Part shown: piece by piece, positions 44,301-53,201 of the stretch
Numbering within the stretch: the first letter of the stretch is position 1
How the letters are laid out: the number at the start of each line of letters is the position of its first letter
Assembly (NCBI RefSeq): GCF_007992435.1
Contig: NZ_BKAG01000006.1
Span: forward strand, 124,001 to 188,000
Direction: 5' to 3'
Source of the DNA: Prosthecobacter gellanilyticus
GTDB taxonomy: Bacteria; Verrucomicrobiota; Verrucomicrobiia; Verrucomicrobiales; Verrucomicrobiaceae
Length of the DNA: 64,000 nucleotides
Program-made: the position numbers and the translations under genes
Notes under the pieces: model-generated
Database searches by the model: none
What the model saw: only the letters and a program-made list of their open reading frames with translations
What the model was told of the DNA's origin: nothing

Positions 44301-46487
44301 ATGACCGACCCAACCATCCCGAACGCTGAGATCCAATCCATCCTCGAAGCGCGCCATGGCGACCCCTTTGGCTTTCTAGGCCGCCACACCCGGGCCGATG
44401 GCGCGATGGTGGTGCGCACGTTTCAGCCAGAGGCGCACACCGTGAAGGTGGTGGCGCGTGATGGCAGCATCGAGTGTCCTTTGGAGAAGGTCCATTCCCA
44501 AGGTTTCTTTGAAGGTGTGGTGTCAGGTGCTGCGGCCAGCGGTGAGTATGACATCGATGTGCGGACGATGGGTGGCAAAAGCAGCCGCTTTGCGGACCCT
44601 TATTCCTTTGGCACGCTGCTGAGCGACCAGGACATCTACTTTTTCAAAGAGGGCACCCACCAGAAGCTGTGGCACAGCCTGGGGGCGCATCTGAAAAGCT
44701 ACAGCGGCATCAGCGGTGTGCAGTTTGCCGTGTGGGCGCCGAATGCGACGCGCGTGTCCGTGGTGGGTGACTTCAATGACTGGGACGGCCGTATGAATCC
44801 GATGCGCAACCGCGAGGGTGTGTGGGAGCTCTTCATCCCCGGCATCACCGAGCTGGCGCACTACAAGTTTGAACTGGTGGGTGCGGATGGCGGCCTGCAT
44901 GTGAAAGCAGATCCCTTTGCCTTCTTCGGCCAGCATGGTCTGCAGACGGCCAGCCTGGTCTTCAATCTGGACCGCTATGGCTGGCATGATGCGGAGTGGA
45001 TGCAGCAGCGCGAGGCCAAGAACCTGTACAAGACGCCGATGAGCATCTATGAGGTGCATCTTGGCTCGTGGAAGCGCATTCCGGAGCAGAAGAACCGGCC
45101 GAAGTCGTATCGCGAGCTGGCGGACGATCTCATTCCCTATGTGAAGAGCCTGAACTTCACGCACATCGAGCTCATGCCGGTGTCTGAGTTCCCCTTTGAT
45201 GGCTCGTGGGGCTATCAGGTCACGGGTTACTTCGCGGCCACGAGCCGCTTTGGCAATCCGGACGAGTTCCGTGAGTTCGTGGACCGCTGCCATCAGGCGG
45301 GGATTGGTGTGATCCTGGACTGGGTGCCAGGGCACTTCCCGAAAGATGCTTTTGGTCTGGCCAAGTTTGACGGCTCAGCGCTCTATGAGCATGCGGATCC
45401 GCGCCAGGGCGAGCACCAGGACTGGGGCACGCTGATCTTCAACTACGGCCGCTCTGAGGTGAAGGGCTTCCTCATCGCCAACGCGCTGTACTGGCTGGAG
45501 GAGTTCCACATCGACGGCCTGCGCGTGGATGCGGTGGCCTCCATGCTGTATCTGGACTACAGCCGCAAGCCCTGGGCCTGGGTGCCTAACAAATACGGTG
45601 GTCGCGAGAATCTCGATGCGATCGACTTCATGCGGGAGCTGAACAAACTTTGCTACGAGAAGCATCCCGGCACCACGATCATCGCGGAGGAAAGCACCGC
45701 GTGGCCGGGTGTGTCCAAGCCCACGGACACCGGCGGGCTGGGCTTTGGCTTCAAGTGGAACATGGGCTGGATGAACGACACCCTGCACTACATGGAGGAG
45801 GATCCGGTGCACCGGAAGTATCACCATGGCGAGGCCACCTTCTCCATGCTGTATGCCTATGATGAGAACTTCATCCTCGTGCTGAGCCATGATGAGGTGG
45901 TGCACGGCAAGGGCAGCCTGATCAACAAGATGCCGGGTGACCGCTGGCAGAAGTTTGCGAACCTGCGCATGCTGTATGCATGGATGTGGGCTCACCCCGG
46001 CAAGAAGCTGCTCTTCATGGGCGGTGAGTTCGGCCAGTGGCAGGAGTGGAATCATGAGCGCAGCCTGGACTGGCATCTCTTCCTCGGTGAGGAACATGCG
46101 GCGCTGCAGCATCTGCTGAGGGATCTGAACCATCTCTACATCACGCGGCCTGCGCTGCATCAGATGGACCATGAGCCGGGCGGCTTCCAGTGGCTGGATG
46201 CGAGTGATGGTGATCACAGCATCTTTGCCTTCATGCGCATCGCTGCGGACGGTGACAAGGTCTACTGCGTGATCAATGCCACGCCGGTGCCGCGCAAAGG
46301 CTATCGCGTGGGTGTGACGGAGCCGGGCAGCTATCTCGAGCTCGTGAACACGGATGCTCCTGGCTATGCTGGAAGCGGCATGGTGAACCCTCTGCCAATG
46401 CCTGCGACTGAGACGGAGTGGCAAGGGCAGCCGTGGAGTATCGTCATCGATCTGCCGCCACTGGGCGTGGTGTGGCTGGGGAGGTGA
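44301..46487 (+). CDS. glgB: 1,4-alpha-glucan branching enzyme
   Basis: 728 residues, the usual GlgB length. The N-terminal CBM48 region includes FGFLGRHTRADGAMVVRTF and, near 145, FAVWAPNATRVSVVGDFNDW. The GH13 barrel has DGLRVDAVASMLY with nucleophile Asp410, IIAEESTAWPGV with acid/base Glu463 and LSHDEVVHGKGS with Asp531, at the same spacing as E. coli D405, E458 and D526. It transfers alpha-1,4-glucan segments to make alpha-1,6 branches in glycogen, in the cytoplasm. It lies 8 bp after the glycosyltransferase, so the pair is probably one transcript; no other glycogen genes are in the window. Confidence 0.97.
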   Translation: MTDPTIPNAEIQSILEARHGDPFGFLGRHTRADGAMVVRTFQPEAHTVKVVARDGSIECPLEKVHSQGFFEGVVSGAAASGEYDIDVRTMGGKSSRFADPYSFGTLLSDQDIYFFKEGTHQKLWHSLGAHLKSYSGISGVQFAVWAPNATRVSVVGDFNDWDGRMNPMRNREGVWELFIPGITELAHYKFELVGADGGLHVKADPFAFFGQHGLQTASLVFNLDRYGWHDAEWMQQREAKNLYKTPMSIYEVHLGSWKRIPEQKNRPKSYRELADDLIPYVKSLNFTHIELMPVSEFPFDGSWGYQVTGYFAATSRFGNPDEFREFVDRCHQAGIGVILDWVPGHFPKDAFGLAKFDGSALYEHADPRQGEHQDWGTLIFNYGRSEVKGFLIANALYWLEEFHIDGLRVDAVASMLYLDYSRKPWAWVPNKYGGRENLDAIDFMRELNKLCYEKHPGTTIIAEESTAWPGVSKPTDTGGLGFGFKWNMGWMNDTLHYMEEDPVHRKYHHGEATFSMLYAYDENFILVLSHDEVVHGKGSLINKMPGDRWQKFANLRMLYAWMWAHPGKKLLFMGGEFGQWQEWNHERSLDWHLFLGEEHAALQHLLRDLNHLYITRPALHQMDHEPGGFQWLDASDGDHSIFAFMRIAADGDKVYCVINATPVPRKGYRVGVTEPGSYLELVNTDAPGYAGSGMVNPLPMPATETEWQGQPWSIVIDLPPLGVVWLGR

Positions 46488-46512
46488 TTGGCGGGGGCTG
46501 TGTTGATTCGCG

Positions 46513-46560
46513 GCCTTTTTACAGGATTCACAAGAGGGACAGGATTCACAGGATGGATCC
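46513..46560. repeat. Dispersed ACAGGATT repeat copy
   Basis: TTTTTACAGGATTCACAAGA followed by GGGACAGGATTCACAGGATGGATCC; the ACAGGATTCACA unit occurs twice within the copy. It is related to the copies at 8632 and 32514. Confidence 0.6.
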
Positions 46561-46725
46561 TGTTCTGGTGATGTGATTTTTGGTTAGGGTATTGAGGCTG
46601 CCACCGCACAAGGAGACGCTACAGCGACTGCTGGAAATATGAGCGAAGGCGAGTCGGAGAGAGCCATGGGGAGACGCCAGGGGACTGGCGCACTACGGGC
46701 TGCCGCGACTTCGGTGCGAAGCATG

Positions 46726-46762
46726 AAAAAGCCCAAACCCCTGATGGACAAGGATTTGGGCT
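46726..46762 (-). terminator. Intrinsic terminator after cNMP-binding gene
   Basis: On the minus strand AGCCCAAA (46762-46755) pairs with TTTGGGCT (46737-46730), followed by TTTTC. It lies 25 bp beyond the stop of the 46787-47245 gene. Confidence 0.65.
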
Positions 46763-46786
46763 GGTGAAGTGGACTTGTGATGAAAA

Positions 46787-47245
46787 TCAGCCGCCGTAGA
46801 AGCTGGCGATTTTCTCGTTCACGGAACGGAGGCGGCGGGCGATGGTCTTGCCGACGCCAATGAGCAGCCAGGCGGCGGGACGGGGATACTGGTTGATGTA
46901 AGCCTCGAGGCTCTTGGAGTCGATGCGCCAGACCTGGCTGAACTCCACGGCGGTGACGGTGGCGCTGGCGGCGGAGGGATCCAGCAGGTTGATCTCGCCC
47001 ACGGTCTCGCCGGTGCCAACGCTGCCGAGGAGGACCTTGTGGCCGCCGCGCATGGCAGTGGCGTGGAGCTTGCCGCTGATGATGAAATAGAGACCGGTCT
47101 GGACGCTGCCTTCCTCAATCAAATGACTGCCAGGCTGCACGGGTTTGAACTCGCCGTAGCCGCTGAGGATGTCGCGGTCTTCATCGCCGAGAGGCTCCAT
47201 GATGCCGAGGGCGGGAATTTGGGGGGTAGAGAAGTCTGCGCTCAT
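46787..47245 (-). CDS. Cyclic-nucleotide-binding domain protein
   Basis: 152 residues from the ATG at 47245; the longer frame to 47506 is upstream DNA. A single cNMP-binding beta-roll is visible: FKPVQPGSHLIEEGSVQTGL, FIISGKLHATAMRGGHKVLL, GETVGEINLLDPSAASATVT and VEFSQVWRIDSKSLEAYI. The phosphate-binding cassette is poorly conserved (GEINLL in place of GELALL/GE-x-x-L plus R), and no HTH follows, so it is not a full CRP-type regulator. It may sense or dock a nucleotide or be a structural relic. It is transcribed away from the SGNH gene at 47373. Confidence 0.75.
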   Translation of the reverse strand: MSADFSTPQIPALGIMEPLGDEDRDILSGYGEFKPVQPGSHLIEEGSVQTGLYFIISGKLHATAMRGGHKVLLGSVGTGETVGEINLLDPSAASATVTAVEFSQVWRIDSKSLEAYINQYPRPAAWLLIGVGKTIARRLRSVNEKIASFYGG

Positions 47246-47372
47246 ATTTAAAGGGAAGAACGCGATTTTGTAGGTGACGGCCCGAACGATGGCAAGCCTC
47301 GGAAAAAGATTTGCCGAAAAGTTTCCGCCACCGAAAGAGGCTCTGCTACGACCGTTCTGACCTCTGAAGACC

Positions 47373-48668
47373 ATGTTTTCCGCCCTTCGAACCGCCCTTT
47401 TTGTCCTCCTGACCGCCACCTGCCTCCCGGCCGCGGAGGCGGAGTTTCCTCTGGTGCCTGCGCAGGAATGCCACCCGCGCGCGGGCTTGCCGAATTTCCT
47501 GCACAAGGTGAGCCAGCCAGGGGCGGAGCTGAAGGTGGGCTACTTCGGCGGGTCCATCACGGCACAGCCGGGCTGGCGGGTGAAGACGCTGGCGCATTTC
47601 CAGAAGACCTGGCCGCAGGCGAAGATCAGCGAGATCAATGCGGCAATCGGTGGCACGGGCTCTGACCTGGGTGTCTATCGTCTGCAGCAGGACATGCTCT
47701 CGCAGAAGCCGGACCTGCTGTTTGTGGAGTTCGCGGTCAATGACGGCGGCGCGCAGCCGGAGCAGATCATCCGCTGCATGGAGGGCATTGTGCGGCAGAC
47801 GTGGCGCGCCCTTCCAGAGTGTGACATCTGCTTTGTCTATACTTTGACGGAAGGTCTGGCCCCGGATCTGATGAAGGGGAGCTTCCAGCGCTCCGCGAGT
47901 GCGATGGAGAAGGTGGCGGATCACTACAGCATCCCGACGATCCACATGGGCATGGAGGTGGCAAAGCTGGCGAAGGAAGGCAAGCTGCTGTGGAAGGCGA
48001 AGCTGCCGAAGACGGATGAGGAAAAGAAAATCGTTGGGGACAAGTTTGTCTTCGCTCCGGACAGCGTGCATCCGCATGTGGAGACGGGGCATGAACTGTA
48101 TCTGCAGGCCATCCTGCGCTCCTGGCCGGCGGTCACGAAGGCGAGCGGCAAGCCCGCTGCGCATGTGCTGGCGGCACCGCTGAATGAGAACAACTATGAG
48201 AAGGCGAAGCTGGTGCCGATCACAGCGGCGAAGCTGAGCAGCGGCATCACGGCGGTAGATGTGAAGACGGATGACTTTGGCAAGCGCTGGGCGAACCGTC
48301 TGCCGAATCTGCACACGGGATCGAAGCCGGGCGAGACGATCACCTTCAAGTTCAAGGGTGTGCGCTGTGCCATCTATGACCTGGTGGGCCCTGACTGCGG
48401 CCAGGTGACCGTCAAAGTTGATGACGGCCGGGCGAAGATTGTTCCGCGTTTTGATGCGTATTGCACGTATCATCGCCTCTCCACGATGACGATTGGTGAT
48501 GGTCTGCCTGATGAAGTGCACACGGTGAAAATTGAGATCTATCCCGACCAGCCTGACAAGGCGGCGATCCTGGCGAAGAACGGCAACAAGATCGACAAGC
48601 CTGAGCGCTTTGACGGCACGAAGATCTTCCCCGGAGCGATCTTGCTGGTGGGTGAGATTGTGGAGTGA
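47373..48668 (+). CDS. Secreted SGNH/GDSL-type hydrolase with C-terminal extension
   Basis: 431 residues with a signal peptide (MFSALRTALFVLLTATCLPA, then AEAEF). Block I is VGYFGGSITAQPGWR with Ser61; block II/III-like INAAIGGTGSDLG and FVEFAVNDGG follow; block V is DSVHPH with Asp230 and His233. The last 160 residues form a beta-rich domain that may bind carbohydrate. It resembles secreted carbohydrate esterases; the substrate is unknown. The terpene-cyclase gene starts 41 bp later on the same strand, probably by chance of position. Confidence 0.82.
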   Translation: MFSALRTALFVLLTATCLPAAEAEFPLVPAQECHPRAGLPNFLHKVSQPGAELKVGYFGGSITAQPGWRVKTLAHFQKTWPQAKISEINAAIGGTGSDLGVYRLQQDMLSQKPDLLFVEFAVNDGGAQPEQIIRCMEGIVRQTWRALPECDICFVYTLTEGLAPDLMKGSFQRSASAMEKVADHYSIPTIHMGMEVAKLAKEGKLLWKAKLPKTDEEKKIVGDKFVFAPDSVHPHVETGHELYLQAILRSWPAVTKASGKPAAHVLAAPLNENNYEKAKLVPITAAKLSSGITAVDVKTDDFGKRWANRLPNLHTGSKPGETITFKFKGVRCAIYDLVGPDCGQVTVKVDDGRAKIVPRFDAYCTYHRLSTMTIGDGLPDEVHTVKIEIYPDQPDKAAILAKNGNKIDKPERFDGTKIFPGAILLVGEIVE

Positions 48669-48709
48669 AGATCAAATGCAGTGTTGTTTCGAAGACCTTC
48701 ATCACCTGC

Positions 48710-50506
48710 ATGTCTGACCGTCTCTCCATCGCTCTCGTCAACACACGTGCGCAGCTTCTGGCGCTGCGGAATGAGGCGGGGCATTGGGAGGGGGAGCTGA
48801 GCAGCAGCGCACTGAGCACGGCGACGGCGATCGTGGCGCTGCATGGGGTGGATGCGATCCGGCATTCGGGGATGATTCATGCGGGTGTGCGCTGGCTGGT
48901 GGCGAACCAGAATGTGGATGGTGGCTGGGGGGACACGACAATCAGCAAGAGCAATCTCTCCACGACGCTGCTGTGCTGGAGCGCGCTGTATCTTTGTGGT
49001 GAAGGGGCGGAGGATGTGAAGTCTTCGAGGCAGCGTGCGGATTCGTGGATTTTGAAGCAGGCGGGATCGCTGGATCCGTCGTTGATTGCGAAGGCGGTGA
49101 CGGCGCGGTATGGGAAGGACAAGACGTTCTCCGTGCCGATCCTGATGCTGTGTACGATTTGCGGGACGATGGGCGAGGGCGCCTGGAGGCGGGTGCTGCC
49201 ACTGCCGTTTGAGCTGGCGGCGATGCCACGCAGTTGGTTCGGCGCCATCGGGCTGCCGGTGGTGAGCTATGCGCTGCCGGCTCTGATCGCGATTGGTTAC
49301 ACGCGGTTTGTGAATGCCCCGCCTGCATGGTGGAACCCCATGCGCTGGCTGCGAGCTGCCTTGTGGTGGCGGATTTCGCCGATGCTAAAGGCGCTGCAAC
49401 CAAGCAGCGGCGGCTATCTGGAGGCCACACCGCTGACGAGCTTTGTGACGATGGCATTGGCAGCCGGTGGTGAGAAGACGCATGCCTGCGTGCCTCTGGC
49501 GGTCGAATTTCTCCAGAGGTCGATGCGCGCAGATGGAAGCTGGCCGATCGACACGAACCTGGCCACGTGGGGCACGACGCTGTCGGTGAAAGCGCTGGGC
49601 GTGCTCGAACCTGTGGTGAAGGAATGGTTGTTAGGTCAGCAGTATCGAGAGGTGCATCCTTTCACGAATGCGGCACCGGGTGGCTGGGCTTGGACGGATT
49701 TGCCTGGAGGTGTGCCGGATGCGGATGACACTTCGGGGGCACTGATTGCCTTGGCCAAGGCAGAGAAGGCAGAAGACACGGAGACGCGGAGACACGGAGA
49801 CGCGGAGAGAAAGAGGGAAGAAGACACCAAGACTCTGAAGGCGGTGGAAGCTGGGATCACTTGGTTGCTGGATCTGCAGAACCGGGATGGGGGGATGCCG
49901 ACGTTTTGTCGCGGATGGGGGGCGCTGCCGTTTGACCGGAGCACGCCGGAGATCACAGCGCATGCGCTGCTGGCGTGGTGGCTGTGGGAGCCGGAGGCTT
50001 TAGATGAGCGCATTGAAGAAGGCACGAAGGCGGCGCTGGGATATCTGCGGAGGGTGCAGAGCCAGGAGGGTGCATGGACACCTCTTTGGTTCGGCAATGA
50101 ACATGCAAAGGAGGAGGAGAATCCTGTGTATGGTACCGCCATGGTGGTGGGGTATCTCACGGGCACACCGAAACTGGCGGATCAGACGCAGGGACTGATC
50201 CAGAGCGGTGCGCGCTATCTGATGAGGATGCAGAAGGCTGATGGCGGCTTCGGTGGAGATGCGAATGCTCCGGCGATAATCGAGGAGACGGCGGTGGCGG
50301 CCTATGCGCTGCTACAAGCGGGCGGCGCTGAGGCCAAGACGGCGGCACTGCGCGCGGTGCAGTGGCTGCTACGCGAAACGAAGGACGGGACGAGTTTTCC
50401 GTCAGCGCCCATCGGGCTGTATTTCGCACGGTTGTGGTATCATGAGAAGCTGTACCCGGTGATCTGGACGATGCAGGCCCTGAGAGCGGTGAGCAGTGGG
50501 CCGTAA
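48710..50506 (+). CDS. Class II terpene cyclase (squalene-hopene cyclase-like)
   Basis: 598 residues from the ATG at 48710 (a GTG at 48665 overlapping the previous stop is the alternative). The fold of two alpha-barrels with QW-like repeats is visible: NQNVDGGWGDTTISKSNLST near 65, RADGSWPIDTNLATWGTT near 270, NRDGGMPTFCRGWGALPFD, and KADGGFGGDANAPAIIEETA near 510. The protonating DxDDT motif is D337-A-D-D-T341. Squalene-hopene cyclases are about 630 residues, so it is slightly short. Cyclisation of squalene or another isoprenoid at the membrane is likely; the product is not predictable. Residues about 354-372 (ETRRHGDAERKREED) are encoded by an inserted GGAGACGCGGAGACAC repeat. Confidence 0.8.
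   Translation: MSDRLSIALVNTRAQLLALRNEAGHWEGELSSSALSTATAIVALHGVDAIRHSGMIHAGVRWLVANQNVDGGWGDTTISKSNLSTTLLCWSALYLCGEGAEDVKSSRQRADSWILKQAGSLDPSLIAKAVTARYGKDKTFSVPILMLCTICGTMGEGAWRRVLPLPFELAAMPRSWFGAIGLPVVSYALPALIAIGYTRFVNAPPAWWNPMRWLRAALWWRISPMLKALQPSSGGYLEATPLTSFVTMALAAGGEKTHACVPLAVEFLQRSMRADGSWPIDTNLATWGTTLSVKALGVLEPVVKEWLLGQQYREVHPFTNAAPGGWAWTDLPGGVPDADDTSGALIALAKAEKAEDTETRRHGDAERKREEDTKTLKAVEAGITWLLDLQNRDGGMPTFCRGWGALPFDRSTPEITAHALLAWWLWEPEALDERIEEGTKAALGYLRRVQSQEGAWTPLWFGNEHAKEEENPVYGTAMVVGYLTGTPKLADQTQGLIQSGARYLMRMQKADGGFGGDANAPAIIEETAVAAYALLQAGGAEAKTAALRAVQWLLRETKDGTSFPSAPIGLYFARLWYHEKLYPVIWTMQALRAVSSGP
49768..49825 (+). repeat. In-frame GGAGACGCGGAGACAC microrepeat in the cyclase gene
   Basis: ACACGGAGACGCGGAGACAC and a second GGAGACGCGGAG copy, read in frame as a charged loop soon after the DxDDT motif. 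Similar GGAGACACGGAGA sequences are common dispersed repeats in bacteria. Confidence 0.65.
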
Positions 50507-50576
50507 GCGGTGGGCGGTGGATGCCTAACCGAGAATGCTTAACTGCTGACCGACTACGGTTTACAGCCAACCAGTG

Positions 50577-51704
50577 TTAGACCTGCGGTTCCCATTCTTC
50601 CATGGCAAGGCTGACGGCGCCGAGGGCACCGGCATCATCGCCGAGGGCGGAGGGGACGAGCTGGATGTTCATGTTTGGCAGCACGGGGGGCAGGGTGGAG
50701 ACGAGGGCGGAGATCTCCTCACAGAAACGCGGGCCGAGGGAGGTCAGGGGGCCGTGGAGGAAGATCTTTTTCGGATCGACCAGGAGCTGCACGCTGCGGA
50801 TGACGCGGGCGAGATCGAGCACGATCTTTTTCCATTCTTCGGACTCGGGATTGGCGACTTGCTCGAGGGCGGAGCGAAGATCCGCGGGCAGGGGAGCATC
50901 TGCAGGGAGGCCGGCGAGGCGGCGGTAGATGGCGGTGGCCGAGAGCAGGTCATGCATGGCCTGGGTGCCTTCCGGCTGCGGCCAGGTCCATAGACCGACC
51001 TCGCCTGCCATCTCATGTGCGCCGCGCATGAGCTCGCCATTGTGCATGATGCTCATGCCAAAACCGCTGCGTGGGCCGAGGACGACGTAGTCATCAAGGT
51101 CAGCACCATCGCCGAACCAACGTTCTGCCAAAGCGATGACGCGGAGGTTGTTTTCCAGGGTGGCTGGCACGCGGAAGCGCTGGCGGAGGACATCCACGAT
51201 GGGCACGTCCTTCCACTGGCGGACGAAGGAGAAGTAGCGGGCGATGCCGTGCTTCCGGTCCACGATGCCGGGAGCGCCGATGCCGATGCCCAGCAGGGGC
51301 TCGGTGCGGTTGACGCTGATCTTTTCCAGCACCTCCACAAGCGCGCGCAGGACAGTGGGCATGTCCGGATTTTCAGGCAGGTCACGCTTTTCGGTGGCCT
51401 GGACCTTGCCGGAGAAGTCCACGCAGGCGGCCTGGACACGCTGCGCATTGAACTCGATGCCCGCGAACCAGCCTGCGGAGGGGCGGAGGCCGAGCAGACG
51501 CTGCGGGCGGCCGACATTGGCACGACCGAGACCGAGCTCTTCCACGAGGTTCATGGCTATGAGCTGGTCCACATACAGACCCAGCGTGGAGGCGGAGGCG
51601 CCGAGAGCCTTGGCCAGGGCCGTGCGCGAGGTGGCCCGACGACTGCGCAGATGCAGGATAGTAGTGGCGAGCAGGGCGCGGTGATCGGAAGGCTTGCGAC
51701 GCAT
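50577..51704 (-). CDS. ROK-family transcriptional regulator
   Basis: 375 residues. An N-terminal winged-HTH (about 10-70: ALLATTILHLRSRRATSRTA ... LVEELGLG) precedes a ROK sugar-kinase-like domain (GIGAPGIVDRKHGIARYFSF, ATLENNLRVIALAERWFGDG, GPRSGFGMSIMHNGELMRGA then HEMAGEVGLWTW). Unlike ROK kinases it lacks an N-terminal D-x-G-G-T phosphate motif and the C-x-C-G-x2-C zinc motif, so it is a NagC/XylR-type repressor rather than a kinase. The inducer is unknown. It converges on the terpene-cyclase gene. Confidence 0.85.
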   Translation of the reverse strand: MRRKPSDHRALLATTILHLRSRRATSRTALAKALGASASTLGLYVDQLIAMNLVEELGLGRANVGRPQRLLGLRPSAGWFAGIEFNAQRVQAACVDFSGKVQATEKRDLPENPDMPTVLRALVEVLEKISVNRTEPLLGIGIGAPGIVDRKHGIARYFSFVRQWKDVPIVDVLRQRFRVPATLENNLRVIALAERWFGDGADLDDYVVLGPRSGFGMSIMHNGELMRGAHEMAGEVGLWTWPQPEGTQAMHDLLSATAIYRRLAGLPADAPLPADLRSALEQVANPESEEWKKIVLDLARVIRSVQLLVDPKKIFLHGPLTSLGPRFCEEISALVSTLPPVLPNMNIQLVPSALGDDAGALGAVSLAMEEWEPQV

Positions 51705-51951
51705 GAGGTGGGGAAAGTCACTCTTTTGCCCAATGTGTGACCATCTTGCCAGAATATATTAGAAGTTTTCTCAAATGGAGGATGCCGAAAATCGGTAGTG
51801 GCGTGACGCGAGGCCTACGGGGTCAGGGATTTTTAACCGCAGATGACGCAGTGGGCTCAGATGTTCTGAGGCAAGGTCTGGGGCGGTGGCTGACCCTCTT
51901 TTTTGCGGAACGGGTGGAGGAAGTTTCTGCCTGTTTGTGGCAGGCTGTGGC
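51705..51951. other. Divergent spacer
   Basis: 247 bp between the ROK gene (minus) and a lipoprotein gene (plus). An AT-rich patch AATATATTAGAAG (51753-51765) near the ROK start may be its promoter, and a partial TTAACCGCAGATGACGCAG repeat lies at 51834-51852. No gene is seen. Confidence 0.4.
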
Positions 51952-52620
51952 ATGCATGCTGTTTTGTCTCTGCTTTTGGTGGTGCTGCTGGTGCCGGGCC
52001 TGGTGGGTTGTCGCCCATCTGCCTCTGCACCTGTGCCAGCCTCCGTGCCTCAGCGCTGGAATTTGCTGGATGAGAAACATGCGCCGCTCTGGCTGCCGGC
52101 GGGCATTCCGGATGAGGGGAAGGTGATGGTGGAGAAGGCAGAGATCACGCTGGTGACGGGGCTGCCGATGACGGGCTGCAAGTTCGCGGCGTGGTCAGAG
52201 CTGGGGCTGCCAGGCACAAGCTACCGCATCACCTATGAGGCGCTGCGTGTGGAGGGTGAGGACAGCTTTGGCATGTGCACGTTTCCGGTCAGCAGTCATG
52301 AGGCGCATGCGACTTTCGTGATCGGCGGCTGGGGAGGCACGCTGACGGGGATCTCAAGCATCGACTTCAAGGACGCGAGCGAGAACTCCACGCGGGCTGA
52401 GCAGCGGTTCGAGAACGGCGTGTGGCAGCGGGTGCGGATCGAGGTGCGGCCGGAGGACATGCAGGCCTGGGTGAATGACAAGCTGGTGGTGAATGTGAGC
52501 ATCAAGGGGCGGAAAGTGGGGCTGCGGCCTGGCTTCATTGACCATTGCGTGCCCTTTGGGTTCGCCACCTGGAACACCACGGGGAAGGTGAGAAGTGTTG
52601 TGGTGGAAAATTTGAAATGA
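51952..52620 (+). CDS. Lipoprotein with jelly-roll-like domain
   Basis: 222 residues; the ATG at 51952 gives a lipoprotein signal (MHAVLSLLLVVLLVPGLVGC, lipobox L-V-G-C), better than the start at 51886. The mature part has concanavalin/DUF1080-like strands: SYRITYEALRVEGEDSFGMC, THFVIGG-like ATFVIGGWGGT, WQRVRIEVRPEDMQAWVNDK and VPFGFATWNTTGKVRSVVVE. Such a fold often binds carbohydrate. Predicted membrane-anchored in the periplasm. rppH begins 60 bp downstream. Confidence 0.75.
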   Translation: MHAVLSLLLVVLLVPGLVGCRPSASAPVPASVPQRWNLLDEKHAPLWLPAGIPDEGKVMVEKAEITLVTGLPMTGCKFAAWSELGLPGTSYRITYEALRVEGEDSFGMCTFPVSSHEAHATFVIGGWGGTLTGISSIDFKDASENSTRAEQRFENGVWQRVRIEVRPEDMQAWVNDKLVVNVSIKGRKVGLRPGFIDHCVPFGFATWNTTGKVRSVVVENLK

Positions 52621-52680
52621 TAGGGCTGGCACAGCCGATGCGTGACAAACCAGTCGCACCCCCTATTTTGCACACTGTTC

Positions 52681-53169
52681 ATGGATCTGCATCTCGCCAC
52701 GCCCATCGTCTATCGCCCCAATGTCGCCGCCATCCTTCTCAATGACCGTGGCCAGATTTTCGTGGCAGAGAGGCTGAACATCCGCGGCGCGTGGCAGTTT
52801 CCTCAAGGCGGCATCGATGAAGGTGAGGACGCTGAAACGGCGCTCTTCCGCGAGCTGGAGGAGGAGATCGGCGTGAAGCGCGAGCAGCTGGAGGTGCTGG
52901 AGAAGCGCGAGGGGTATCGCTACGCTTTCTCCAAGAACCGGCTGAAGTACGGGATCTATGGCGGGCAGGAGCAGGCCTACTTCCGCTGCCGGTTCCTCGG
53001 CCAGGACAGTGATGTGAACCTGGCGGCCACGCACCAGGAGTTTTCCCAATGGCGGTGGATCGAGCCGCGCGAGTTTCAGATGAGCTGGGTCCCACGCTTC
53101 AAGCGCGGGGTGTACCGGGCGGTGTTCATGGACTTCTTCGGCATCACTCTGGAGATGCCGCGCGACTGA
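52681..53169 (+). CDS. rppH: RNA pyrophosphohydrolase-type Nudix hydrolase
   Basis: 162 residues from the ATG at 52681. The Nudix box is complete at 43-64 (GGIDEGEDAETALFRELEEE then IG), preceded by AWQFPQG, the pattern of RppH/YgdP enzymes; FRCRFLGQDSDVNLAATHQE and FSQWRWIEPREF follow as in RppH. The family removes pyrophosphate from 5'-triphosphorylated mRNA (or hydrolyses dinucleoside polyphosphates) in the cytoplasm. A GCCTAAC word lies just after the stop, at 53175. Confidence 0.9.
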   Translation: MDLHLATPIVYRPNVAAILLNDRGQIFVAERLNIRGAWQFPQGGIDEGEDAETALFRELEEEIGVKREQLEVLEKREGYRYAFSKNRLKYGIYGGQEQAYFRCRFLGQDSDVNLAATHQEFSQWRWIEPREFQMSWVPRFKRGVYRAVFMDFFGITLEMPRD

Positions 53170-53201
53170 TGATGGCCTAACTTATTTTCAATCTATCCTT
53201 C

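Larger units (their letters stand above)
46488..46786. other. Convergent spacer with repeats and terminator
   Basis: 299 bp between glgB (plus) and the cyclic-nucleotide-binding gene (minus). It holds an ACAGGATT-type repeat (46513-46560), a weak family-C REP-like copy (46672-46712) and a minus-strand terminator (46726-46762). No gene is seen. Confidence 0.55.

Noticed and set aside
45375..46424. Minus-strand 349-residue frame over glgB
   Set aside because: Complete overlap with catalytic motifs of glgB; shadow frame.
50577..51704. ROK protein as a glucokinase
   Set aside because: The phosphate-binding D-x-G-G-T and the zinc cysteine motif are missing and an N-terminal HTH is present, so it is a regulator.
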